From Poriferisocius sp965200775 (GTDB lineage Bacteria > Actinomycetota > Acidimicrobiia > Acidimicrobiales > Bin134): 64,000 nucleotides of DNA. A model generated the notes under the pieces. The model had not been told where the DNA came from and ran no database searches. It saw only the letters and a list, made by a program, of their open reading frames with translations. The position numbers and the translations under genes are program-made. Location: contig OZ241383.1 in NCBI GenBank assembly GCA_965200775.1, forward strand, positions 1,736,001-1,800,000, in the 5' to 3' direction. Shown in pieces: positions 26,377 through 33,289 of this stretch (its first letter is position 1; the number at the start of each line of letters is the position of its first letter).

Positions 26377-26460
26377 TGGCCTAGGAATTGCCGGCCACCT
26401 GATCCACCAACCCGTTCAGCGGTCGCGGCGCAAGATGATGGCCGAGGAGTTACCGGCCAC
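26354..26460 (-). repeat. Second copy of the thiolase-like gene's 3' end
   Basis: About 45 bases ending the thiolase gene (from 26416) recur 62 bases further on (26354-26398). The stop-proximal 28 bases are identical. In the gene frame the copy reads VAGNS, stop, AIILRRDR, stop. It has two synonymous changes and one TCG-to-TAG change. The copy overlaps the MFS stop codon on the other strand. Confidence 0.8.
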
Positions 26461-27585
26461 ATAGCCGGGCTGTCCGGTGGAGAGGGCCACCTCGGCGTCG
26501 TGTACCTGAAGGGCCCCCGCTGTGCCCCGGATCTGGCGAACCGCTTCGTGCAGGTTGTTGAGGCCGTGGACGTAGCCCTCCGACAAGAACCCGCCGTGGG
26601 TGTTCACCGGGATCCGGCCCCCCGGTGCTGTCCCCCCCTCGGCGATGAACCCGGCCGCCTCGCCCTTGGGAGCGAACCCGAAGTCCTCCACCTGCACAAG
26701 CACCAAGTGAGTGAAGGCGTCGTAGAGGGAGGCGTACTGCACGTCTTGGGGACCGACACCGGCCATCTCGTAGAGCCGCCGGGACATCTTGGCCCCCACC
26801 GAGGTGGTCCAGTCGGCCTGCACCCGGTTGCTGTGCATCATGTGGCCTCCGCCCCACGTCATCCCCGAGATCAGCACCGGAGGTTGGCGCAGGTCACGGG
26901 CCCGCTCGGCGGTGGTGACCACCACAGCGGCGGCGGCGTCGGTCTCCAGGCAGCAGTCGAATAGGCGGAACGGCTCCACGATCCAGCGGGAGGCCATGTA
27001 GTCCTCCATGGTCATGGGGGCCCGCATCATGGCCCGCTCGTTGTGAGCTGCGTTGGCCCGCTGCTGAACGGCGATCCGCCCCAGGTCCTCCGAGGTGGTT
27101 CCCCAGCGGTTCATGTGGGAGCGGGCGAACATGGCGTACCACTGCGGAGGGGTGACCCAGCCGATGGGATGCTGGTACTGGGTTTCCACGATGGCGGGAG
27201 GGGGCCGCCCGGTGCCCCCCATGCGGTGCTCCGACCGGGCGTTGATCGACCTCCACACCACGATGTGGCGAGCGTGGCCGAGGGCGGCGGCGTTGGCAGC
27301 ATGGCCCACCACCGAGTGCGAGGTGGACCCGCCCCCGAACTGGTCGCAATACCAGGACAGGTCGTCAACTCCCAGGCACTGGGCCACGATGGAAGCGGTG
27401 ATCGAGTCCTGCACCTGGTGGCAGGCCACCCCGTCGATGTCCTCCCGGCGCAGCCCGGCGTCCTCGATGGCGGCCATGATCGCCCGCAGCGCCAATGTAA
27501 GGGTGCTGACCCCTGAGTTCTTGGACAACTCGGTGATGCAGATTCCGGCGATTGCCGTCTGGTCGCGGAACCGATGTCCACTCAC
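26416..27585 (-). CDS. Thiolase-like / lipid-transfer protein
   Basis: The 389-residue protein resembles the SCP-x type thiolase-like family: GICITELSKNSG, a DIDGVACHQVQDS segment where the nucleophilic Cys may lie, and NTHGGFLSEGY with the catalytic HGG. Such proteins act with DUF35 partners in steroid or fatty-acid side-chain cleavage. The GTG at 27585 follows TAGGGT by seven bases and is preferred over TTG 27609. The last codons are duplicated downstream. Confidence 0.75.
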   Translation of the reverse strand: MSGHRFRDQTAIAGICITELSKNSGVSTLTLALRAIMAAIEDAGLRREDIDGVACHQVQDSITASIVAQCLGVDDLSWYCDQFGGGSTSHSVVGHAANAAALGHARHIVVWRSINARSEHRMGGTGRPPPAIVETQYQHPIGWVTPPQWYAMFARSHMNRWGTTSEDLGRIAVQQRANAAHNERAMMRAPMTMEDYMASRWIVEPFRLFDCCLETDAAAAVVVTTAERARDLRQPPVLISGMTWGGGHMMHSNRVQADWTTSVGAKMSRRLYEMAGVGPQDVQYASLYDAFTHLVLVQVEDFGFAPKGEAAGFIAEGGTAPGGRIPVNTHGGFLSEGYVHGLNNLHEAVRQIRGTAGALQVHDAEVALSTGQPGYVAGNSSAIILRRDR

Positions 27586-27592
27586 CGCCGCC

Positions 27593-27602
27593 ACCCTACC
27601 GG
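27593..27602 (-). promoter_or_regulatory. CCGGTAGGGT -10 element for the thiolase-like gene
   Basis: TAGGGT ends seven bases before GTG 27585 and is preceded by CCGG. Confidence 0.5.
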
Positions 27603-27676
27603 ACTGCAAGGGTAAGGTCCGTCCGAGCCGGACAGTGTGAGGTCGGACGACCTGAGCCGGGCCAACCTCCAGCGGC

Positions 27677-27682
27677 TAGCGT
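27677..27682 (+). promoter_or_regulatory. TAGCGT -10 element
   Basis: TAGCGT ends seven bases before the ATG at 27690; the transcript should start at or beside it. Confidence 0.45.
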
Positions 27683-27689
27683 CACGGAG

Positions 27690-28484
27690 ATGAACGACTA
27701 CCCCATCCACGTTGGCAGCATGCTCTTCACCTTGGTGGATCCGAATCCGGGCCACGAGAGGGAGTACAACCGCTGGTACGAGCGAGATCACTTCTACGCC
27801 GGTTGCTTGATCGGTCCGTGGCTGTTTGCCGGGTCCCGGTGGGTGGCCCCTCGAGCCCTCAAGGATCTGCGGATCACCGACGGCAGCGGCGAGGTGTCCA
27901 ACGCCGACGACGGCTCCTACGTGGCGATTTACTGGATTCTCGACGGCCACCACGACGAGCACATCAAATGGGCAGGCGAACAGGTCCACTGGCTGTACAG
28001 CAACGAGCGGGGGTTTGCCGAGCGCACCCATCGCCACACCATCCTGGCCGACTGCGACTGGTCGGTGTACCGCGACGACGACCCGGTGCCGCTGGAGCTG
28101 GCCCTCGACCACGGCTACCCCGGCATCGGAGTGGTGGCCATGGATAGGGCCGACGGCGTGAGCGAGGAAGAGCTCCACGGCTTCCTGCGGGACACGGCAA
28201 TGCCTGAGATGATGGCCGGCTCGCCGGTGGCCATCGGCTCCACCTGGAAGCCCCAGCCCCGGGACGAGGTCAGCTCCAACGCCCCGATGAACCTGGGGTC
28301 GGGGACCGGAACCGAAGCCCGCTCCCTCCAGCTCTTCTTCTGCGAGAAGCAACCCGACGGGTTGTGGGACTCGTTCCGGTCCTACGTGGACGCCATCAAC
28401 GGTTCCGGACTGGCCAACGTCTGCTGGGCCGGCCCCTTCTACAAGACCGTGGTAGGCACCGACACCTACATCGACCAGCTCTAG
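27690..28484 (+). CDS. Conserved hypothetical protein (dimeric alpha/beta-barrel-like)
   Basis: I do not recognise a named family with confidence. The 264-residue protein starts IHVGSMLFTLVDPNPGHEREYNRWYERDH, a pattern seen in ferredoxin-like alpha/beta barrels (E-x-x-x-N-x-W-Y-x-x-x-H). It is rich in Trp and His and has no signal peptide or membrane segment. It diverges from the thiolase-like gene, so a role in the same CoA or steroid-type pathway is possible. The ATG is fixed by TAGCGT seven bases upstream. Confidence 0.6.
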   Translation: MNDYPIHVGSMLFTLVDPNPGHEREYNRWYERDHFYAGCLIGPWLFAGSRWVAPRALKDLRITDGSGEVSNADDGSYVAIYWILDGHHDEHIKWAGEQVHWLYSNERGFAERTHRHTILADCDWSVYRDDDPVPLELALDHGYPGIGVVAMDRADGVSEEELHGFLRDTAMPEMMAGSPVAIGSTWKPQPRDEVSSNAPMNLGSGTGTEARSLQLFFCEKQPDGLWDSFRSYVDAINGSGLANVCWAGPFYKTVVGTDTYIDQL

Positions 28485-28529
28485 GGGCCTAGCTCCCGGC
28501 TCTGGCGAACAACCGGCCCTGGTGCCGGC

Positions 28530-29318
28530 TCAGCACGGGGGTTGGTGCTCGCCCCACCATTGATCGAGACGGGCCTCGGTGGCGGCGAGGTCCAAGTCGG
28601 GTTCGGCTCGCCTCAACTCCAACAGGAATTTCAGCGCGGCGCCCACCTCCGGGCTGGGGCCAACCCCAAGCCGCTCCATCACCTCATGGCCGTCTATCAG
28701 CGGCCGCTCGGCTGCCTTCCGCTCCTCTTCGGCCAACCGGGCGATTCGAGCCTCCAGATCATCTACATGGTGCTGTAGGTCGGTAGCCTTGCGGGGGTTC
28801 CTGGTGGTGCAGTCGGCCCTCACCAGCTCGTTCAGGTAGCCGAGTAAGGGTCCCGCGTCCCGGGCGTAGCGGCGCACGGCGGCATCGCTCCACCCGTCGG
28901 AGTAACCCTTGAACCGGCCCGACAGCCGGACCAGCTCGCTCACGTCGTCCACCACCTCCTCGGGGTAACCCAGCGCACCCAGGCGCTTTCGGGTCATGCG
29001 GGCCCCCACCGCCTCGTGGTGGTGGAAGGTGACGGTGCCCCGTTCAAAGGAGCGGGTGCGGGGCTTGCCCACGTCGTGGAACAGGGTGGCCAGCCGCAGG
29101 ATTAGGTCGGATCGGGTCTTGGCCACCACTGCGATGGTGTGGGCCAGTACGTCCTTGTGGCGGTGGATCGGGTCCTGCTCCAATCGGAGAGCGGGCAGCT
29201 CGGGAACGATCTCTTCGGCGAGCCCGGAGTCAACAAGCTGCCACAGCGGCGGGGCAGGGTCTTCGGCCAGAAGCGCGGCGGTCAGGACCTCCCGGCGCTC
29301 TTCGGCTTCCGCGGTTAC
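28530..29318 (-). CDS. Stand-alone HD domain related to CCA-adding enzymes (start GTG mutated to GTA?)
   Basis: The reading frame encodes the C-terminal HD half of actinobacterial tRNA CCA-adding enzymes: ALRLEQDPIHRHKDVLAHT, then the HD motif TLFHDVGKPRT. The nucleotidyltransferase half is missing. The first ordinary start is TTG 29183, yet the conserved sequence (LWQLVDSGLAEEIVPEL) begins about 45 codons upstream, at GTA 29318. This GTA overlaps the rpmG stop TAA, with AAGGAGG just before it. A single G-to-A change in an ancestral GTGA overlap would explain both. Confidence 0.65.
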   Translation of the reverse strand, partial: VTAEAEERREVLTAALLAEDPAPPLWQLVDSGLAEEIVPELPALRLEQDPIHRHKDVLAHTIAVVAKTRSDLILRLATLFHDVGKPRTRSFERGTVTFHHHEAVGARMTRKRLGALGYPEEVVDDVSELVRLSGRFKGYSDGWSDAAVRRYARDAGPLLGYLNELVRADCTTRNPRKATDLQHHVDDLEARIARLAEEERKAAERPLIDGHEVMERLGVGPSPEVGAALKFLLELRRAEPDLDLAATEARLDQWWGEHQPPC

Positions 29319-29476
29319 CGCTCCTCCTTGAACACCACGTGCTTGCGGGCCACCGGGTCGTACTTCTTCAACTCGATACGTTCCCGGTCGTTGATCCGGT
29401 TCTTGGTGGTCACGTAGGTGTAGCCGGTGCCCGCGGTGGACTTCAGCTTGACTATGGGGCGCTTGTCACTGGCCAT
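29315..29476 (-). CDS. rpmG: 50S ribosomal protein L33
   Basis: The 53-residue protein has the L33 pattern: IVKLKSTAGTGYTYVTTKN, then RIELKKYDPVARKHVVFKE. It belongs to the large ribosomal subunit. It has no cysteines, so it is the zinc-free form. It follows rpmB with an 18-codon mini-ORF between them and overlaps the HD-domain reading frame at its stop. Confidence 0.9.
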   Translation of the reverse strand: MASDKRPIVKLKSTAGTGYTYVTTKNRINDRERIELKKYDPVARKHVVFKEER

Positions 29477-29481
29477 GGCGG

Positions 29482-29538
29482 TTACACCTTCTCGGTTTCG
29501 GTCACGATGCGGACACAGTTCGTCTGCGCAGATGTCAT
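29482..29538 (-). CDS. Mini-ORF between rpmB and rpmG (MTSAQTNCVRIVTETEKV)
   Basis: An 18-codon ORF fills the rpmB-rpmG gap. It starts like rpmG (MTS against MAS) and ends like rpmB (GAG AAG GTG TAA CCG against GAA AAG GTC TGA CCG). The differences at the end are synonymous. It fits a fossil of a duplicated rpmB/rpmG junction. Translation is unproven. Confidence 0.4.
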   Translation of the reverse strand: MTSAQTNCVRIVTETEKV

Positions 29539-29543
29539 CACGG

Positions 29544-29780
29544 TCAGACCTTTTCTCCGCGGCGGCGCATCTGGGCCAGCACCTTGTCGATGCCGTGCTT
29601 GTTGATGGTCTTGAGGCCCTTTGCCGACACCGTGAGGGTGATCCAACGCTTCTCCGACGGCACCCAGAAGCGGTGCTTGTGAACGTTCGGGTTCCACCGC
29701 CGCCGCGTCTTGCGGTGGGAGTGGGAAACGTTGTTGCCGAACGATGGGCGACGACCGGTCACCTGGCAGACCCTGGACAT
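29544..29780 (-). CDS. rpmB: 50S ribosomal protein L28
   Basis: The 78-residue protein begins MSRVCQVTGRRPSFGNNVSH and ends RRRGEKV, a close match to bacterial L28 of the zinc-free type with a single cysteine. The ATG at 29780 is the start because the family begins exactly there; the longer frame upstream is spurious. TAGCAT lies eight bases before it. With rpmG next door, two zinc-free ribosomal proteins are adjacent, as in Zur-regulated actinobacterial loci, but I see no Zur box. Confidence 0.95.
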   Translation of the reverse strand: MSRVCQVTGRRPSFGNNVSHSHRKTRRRWNPNVHKHRFWVPSEKRWITLTVSAKGLKTINKHGIDKVLAQMRRRGEKV

Positions 29781-29788
29781 AGGCGACC

Positions 29789-29798
29789 ATGCTACCGG
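29789..29798 (-). promoter_or_regulatory. CCGGTAGCAT -10 element for rpmB
   Basis: TAGCAT ends eight bases before the rpmB ATG and is preceded by CCGG. The transcript would have almost no leader. Confidence 0.45.
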
Positions 29799-29931
29799 CC
29801 CGACTGCTCCCACCGGCAAACGCAATAGGGCCGAAAGCAACAACAATCACCACACCAAACGACATCGGCTGTCGGCCAAAGCCACCGGCAATCGTGGAGG
29901 AGCCGACCACGACCACCACCGGCGAGCCCGA

Positions 29932-29937
29932 TAGGGT
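29932..29937 (+). promoter_or_regulatory. TAGGGT -10 element for the LLM oxidoreductase
   Basis: TAGGGT ends seven bases before the ATG at 29945, another leaderless-type start. Confidence 0.5.
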
Positions 29938-29944
29938 GCCCGCC

Positions 29945-30967
29945 ATGAAGCTTGGACTGGTCTGGGGTTACTGGGGCCGGGGGATGCCCGACGATTTCGT
30001 GCCGATCACCCAGGAAGCCGAAAAGCTGGGTTACGACTCGGTGTGGAGCGCCGAATCGTGGGGGTCGGACGCTTTCTCCCCACTGGCGTGGCTGGCCGCT
30101 CACACCGAGCGCATCCGCCTGGGCACCGGCATCGTGCAGCTAGCGGCCCGCACCCCCACCGCCACCGCCATGCACGCCGTGACCCTCGACCACCTTTCCG
30201 GGCAGCGCCTGATTTTGGGATTGGGCGTGTCCGGTCCTCAGGTGGTGGAGGGGTGGTACGGACAGCCCGGCAACCGTCCCCTGGCCCGCACCAGGGAGTA
30301 CGTGGAGATCCTTCGCAGGGTGTTCGCCCGCGACGACTACCTGAGCTTCGAGGGCGACTACTACAACCACCCCTACCGGGGGGAAGGCGACACCGGGTTG
30401 GGCAAGCCGCTCAAGATCATGACCCACCCCCCTCGGGCCGACATCCCCATCTTCATCGGTGCCGAGGGCCCCAAGAACGTGACCCAGACGGTGGCCATCG
30501 CCGACGGGTGGCTGCCCCTCTACTACTCCCCGTTCCGCCCCGAGGTGTACGACGAGTCGATCGCCGGCCGCTCGGAGAACTTCGAAATCACCGTCCACAC
30601 CACCATCAAAGTCACCGGCGACTCGCCCGAGGAGCTGGCCCAGGCCCTGTTCCCCACCAAGGCCTCGCTTGGTTTCTACATCGGAGGGATGGGAGCCAAG
30701 GGCCAGAACTACCACACCAAGTTGATGGCCCGGATGGGTTTCGAGGAGGAGGCCTACCGAATCCAAGACCTCTTCTTCGAAGGGCGCCGGGAGGAGGCCA
30801 TCGCCGCGGTGCCAGATCGGTTCGCCGACGAGATCTCCCTGGTGGGGTCGCCGGAGCGGATTCGCGACCGCCTGGCCGCCTGGGAGGAGAGCCCGGTGAC
30901 CGGCATCAACGTGGGCGCTCGCAACCTGGACGACCTGCGGGCCATCGCCGAGGTCATCTTGGGGTAA
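29945..30967 (+). CDS. LLM class F420-dependent oxidoreductase
   Basis: The 340-residue protein is a luciferase-like monooxygenase TIM barrel: MKLGLVWGYWGRG start, AEKLGYDSVWSAESWG, RIRLGTGIVQLAARTPTATAM and HLSGQRLILGLGVSGPQVVEGW. In actinobacteria this subgroup normally uses coenzyme F420. The substrate is unknown. The ATG is fixed by TAGGGT seven bases upstream; the longer frame is noise. It precedes the probable selenoprotein by 54 bases. Confidence 0.85.
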   Translation: MKLGLVWGYWGRGMPDDFVPITQEAEKLGYDSVWSAESWGSDAFSPLAWLAAHTERIRLGTGIVQLAARTPTATAMHAVTLDHLSGQRLILGLGVSGPQVVEGWYGQPGNRPLARTREYVEILRRVFARDDYLSFEGDYYNHPYRGEGDTGLGKPLKIMTHPPRADIPIFIGAEGPKNVTQTVAIADGWLPLYYSPFRPEVYDESIAGRSENFEITVHTTIKVTGDSPEELAQALFPTKASLGFYIGGMGAKGQNYHTKLMARMGFEEEAYRIQDLFFEGRREEAIAAVPDRFADEISLVGSPERIRDRLAAWEESPVTGINVGARNLDDLRAIAEVILG

Positions 30968-30983
30968 CGCCGAGGCCCGGGCA

Positions 30984-31025
30984 ATGGGCCGAGCGGAGCG
31001 GCAAGCTGGAATAATGACCCCATGA
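30984..31025 (+). CDS. Mini-ORF coupled to the selenoprotein gene (MGRAERQAGIMTP)
   Basis: A 13-codon ATG ORF ends in a TGA that overlaps the ATG at 31022 (ATGA). It lies between the LLM gene and the selenoprotein gene. It has no clear likeness to either neighbour, so this may be chance. Confidence 0.2.
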   Translation: MGRAERQAGIMTP

Positions 31026-31663
31026 GTGAGCCCATCGCCTTCTACTTCGACCCCCTTTGACCATGGTGCTGGCAGACAGCCCGTTGGGTTGATCAGATTG
31101 AGGCCGCCGGTGAGGTGAGCGTGACCTGGGGCCTGTTCTCGTTGGCCATCGTCAACTGGGACAAGCCCCTCGAGCAGTTCGATCCCGACCGGGGGGTGGG
31201 AGTGCGCTCGTTGCGCACCGCGGTCAAAGCACGCGAGGTCGGAGGCAACGACGGCATCGGGGCCTACTACAAGGCCATCGGCCACCGGGTGTTCGACCTG
31301 GTGGAGCCGGTGGACGACCCCAACACCATCCGGGCTGCGGCGGTCGACGCCGGCTTCGACGCCGGGCTGGTGGACGAGGCCCTGGCCGACGACGCCACGT
31401 GGGAGACCCTGAAATCCGAGCACGCCATCCTCTGCGACGAGACCCGCAGCTTCGGCGTTCCCACCATCCGTCTGGACGGTGGCCGGGGCCCGGCCCTGTT
31501 CGGCCCTGTCATAAGCAATCCCCCCGAGTCGCAAGCCGAGGCCATCGAGCTGTGGCAGCACGTGCGCTGGTTGACGGCGTACGACAACTTCGCCGAGCTG
31601 AAGCGAGACCGCCTGCCCCCCGACCTGGAAGCCTACCGGCGGAGGTATGCCGACAAGAGCTGA
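31022..31663 (+). CDS. Probable selenoprotein, DsbA/FrnE-like thioredoxin-fold oxidoreductase
   Basis: From ATG 31022 the frame reads MSEPIAFYFDPL, TGA, PWCWQTARWVDQIEAAGEV and continues unbroken to 31663 (213 residues). DsbA/FrnE-type proteins have CPWC here, so the TGA replaces the first catalytic cysteine, the usual place for selenocysteine (UxxC). Other family features are present: the cis-proline loop FGVPTI and the helical insert. A hairpin with loop GUU lies 22 bases after the TGA. AATAAT six bases before the ATG is a good -10. The 31115 start alone would give a protein with no active site. Without Sec machinery in the genome it would be a nonsense-mutated pseudogene. Confidence 0.75.
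31058..31091 (+). promoter_or_regulatory. Candidate bacterial SECIS element after in-frame TGA
   Basis: TGA is at 31058-31060. CAGCCC (31077-31082) pairs with GGGTTG (31086-31091), counting one G-U, around the loop GTT (31083-31085). The loop starts with G and lies 22 bases after the TGA, within the known bacterial SECIS rules (loop 16-37 bases away, G among its first two bases). Confidence 0.6.
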
Positions 31664-32150
31664 CGCCGCGTCACCTGCGGTGGCAAAGCCTCACACGGCC
31701 CGTCCCCGATGGCGGCGGCGAGCGGTGCGGTGGTTCGCGGCAGGCGTGGTAGTGGTGCAGCTCGGCCTGGTGGCCAACGGCTACCGCGACCCTCACAACT
31801 ACTTCGCCTTTCAGCCGTTCAACGAGTCGAGCACCTACGCGGTGGAGCTGGTCCGGGTACTCGACGACGGCCGTCGGGTGCCGGTACACGATGGACGGTG
31901 GGAGGGCTACGACTGGAACGAGATGGTCGGCTGGCGGGCGTTGCAGTCACCCTGGCATCAGCGCCACGCCTTTTCCGGGGTGGACGCGGTGGTGGACTTT
32001 CTCGACCACGCCCTGGACTGGATGGCCGACCACACCCCCAACGACCGCGACACCCGGTACCTGGAGGCCACCGTCACCTACTACCGCAACGCCCGGGGCC
32101 CCCACGCCGTGGTGATCCGAAGCCACGAACGAGAGTTCCCCGGCCCATGA
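31647..32150 (+). CDS. Hypothetical single-pass membrane protein
   Basis: I do not recognise this 167-residue protein. It has a basic N-terminus and one membrane helix (WFAAGVVVVQLGLVANGY), then an outside domain rich in Trp, Tyr and Asp (NYFAFQPFNES, VHDGRWEGYDWNEM). Related short proteins are often encoded with HTTM proteins. It overlaps the selenoprotein gene by 17 bases and the HTTM gene by ATGA, so all three should be co-translated. Confidence 0.65.
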   Translation: MPTRADAASPAVAKPHTARPRWRRRAVRWFAAGVVVVQLGLVANGYRDPHNYFAFQPFNESSTYAVELVRVLDDGRRVPVHDGRWEGYDWNEMVGWRALQSPWHQRHAFSGVDAVVDFLDHALDWMADHTPNDRDTRYLEATVTYYRNARGPHAVVIRSHEREFPGP

Positions 32151-33238
32151 CCACACCGGTAGCCCCGCCCCCGGCACAGGCCACGGAAACCGGAGGGCCA
32201 ACCCGGTGGCACCGGTGGCTGGAGCAGGTGTTCGACGAACCGGCCAGCGTGCGGGCCGCGGCCATGGCGCGCATCGTGCTCGGCCCGTCGGTCATCTGGC
32301 ATCTGCGCCCGTTCTTGGCCGACGCGCTAGACGGCATCACCTACCACGACCGATTTCAGCAGCAGTGGTGGCCGTGGGTTCCCAACGCGCCAGCAGGGCT
32401 GTACGTGGCCCTGCTGTGGATTGGCGTGGCCGGCGCCGTGCTGATGACGGTGGGACGCTGGAGCCGCACCGCAACCTGGGTGACCCTGAGTGTGGTGGCC
32501 TACAACTTCTTCCTGTCGGAAACCCACTTCCGCCACAACCGGGCCTTCCTATTGATCCTGCTCGCAGGGGTTGCCCTGTGCGACAACGGCAGGGTGCTGT
32601 CGCTCGACGCCCGCCGCCGCCGGCCCCCCGACGACCTGGGAATGGTGTGGCCCATGTGGTTGCTGAGGTTCGAAGCTGCCGCGATCTACTTTGCCTCGGG
32701 GTTCTCCAAGCTGATCGACCCCGACTGGGTGGGAGGACGGGTGCTCCACGACCGCACGATCCGCTACCAGGACGACGTGCGTGACGCCCTGGGCGGCACC
32801 CTGGCCGATCCGGTACTCGACGTGGTCACCGCCCGGGCGTTCCAGTGGGTGCTCTCGCCGGTGGCGGTGGCCACCGAGCTGTTCATCGCCGTAGGGCTGT
32901 GGTTCCGACCCACCCGGCTGGCCGCTGTTTGGGTGGCGGTGGCGTTCCACGTGGGCATCGAGGTGAGCGCCGAGGTGGAGGTTTTCAGCGTGATCGCCAT
33001 CGGCGCTCTGGTCATCTGGGCTACGCCGTCCACCAAGGACCGCACGCTCATCACACCCAGCCGGTGGGTGGGGCGCCTCGACTGGCTGGCTCGGTTCGAC
33101 ACCACCGTTGTCGCGGGGGCATCGTGGCGGATGGTGGATCGCGACGGCACAGCCTACGAGGATCGGGAGGCTCGTAGGTTCGTGATGACCCGCCTTCCAG
33201 CCACGTTCCTGTTCTCCCGCTTCTGGAGATACCGGTGA
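32147..33238 (+). CDS. HTTM domain protein (vitamin K-dependent carboxylase-like membrane protein)
   Basis: The 363-residue integral membrane protein shows HTTM features: ARIVLGPSVIWHLRPFLADALDG at the start, NFFLSETHFRHNRAFLLILL, and an R-F-E-A-A-A-I-Y-F-A-S-G-F-S-K-L segment. HTTM proteins are distant relatives of gamma-glutamyl carboxylase, but most lack its catalytic lysine and their bacterial role is unknown. It starts at an ATGA overlap. Its end is duplicated, producing a mini-ORF before the next gene. Confidence 0.75.
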   Translation: MTTPVAPPPAQATETGGPTRWHRWLEQVFDEPASVRAAAMARIVLGPSVIWHLRPFLADALDGITYHDRFQQQWWPWVPNAPAGLYVALLWIGVAGAVLMTVGRWSRTATWVTLSVVAYNFFLSETHFRHNRAFLLILLAGVALCDNGRVLSLDARRRRPPDDLGMVWPMWLLRFEAAAIYFASGFSKLIDPDWVGGRVLHDRTIRYQDDVRDALGGTLADPVLDVVTARAFQWVLSPVAVATELFIAVGLWFRPTRLAAVWVAVAFHVGIEVSAEVEVFSVIAIGALVIWATPSTKDRTLITPSRWVGRLDWLARFDTTVVAGASWRMVDRDGTAYEDREARRFVMTRLPATFLFSRFWRYR

Positions 33239-33289
33239 AGCCTGCCGCCGCCAAGCGTTGCTCCCGCTTCTGGAGATACCGGTGAAGCC
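33214..33289 (+). repeat. Duplicated HTTM/toroid gene junction, period 47
   Basis: A 29-base block, CTCCCGCTTCTGG onward to GTGAAGCC, occurs at 33214 and 33261. It contains the HTTM stop and the following gene's GTG start. GCCAAGCG also recurs after it in both copies. Confidence 0.85.
33235..33285 (+). CDS. Mini-ORF linking HTTM and toroid genes (MKPAAAKRCSRFWRYR)
   Basis: This 16-codon ORF begins at a GTGA overlap with the HTTM stop and ends at a GTGA overlap with the next gene's start. Its N-terminus copies the downstream protein (MKPGTAKRR) and its C-terminus copies the upstream one (FSRFWRYR). The junction duplication thus keeps translational coupling intact. Confidence 0.45.
   Translation: MKPAAAKRCSRFWRYR

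Noticed and set aside
29781..29931. Zur box before rpmB
   Set aside because: The zinc-free rpmB-rpmG pair suggested Zur control, but no TGAxAATCATTTTCA-like palindrome is present.
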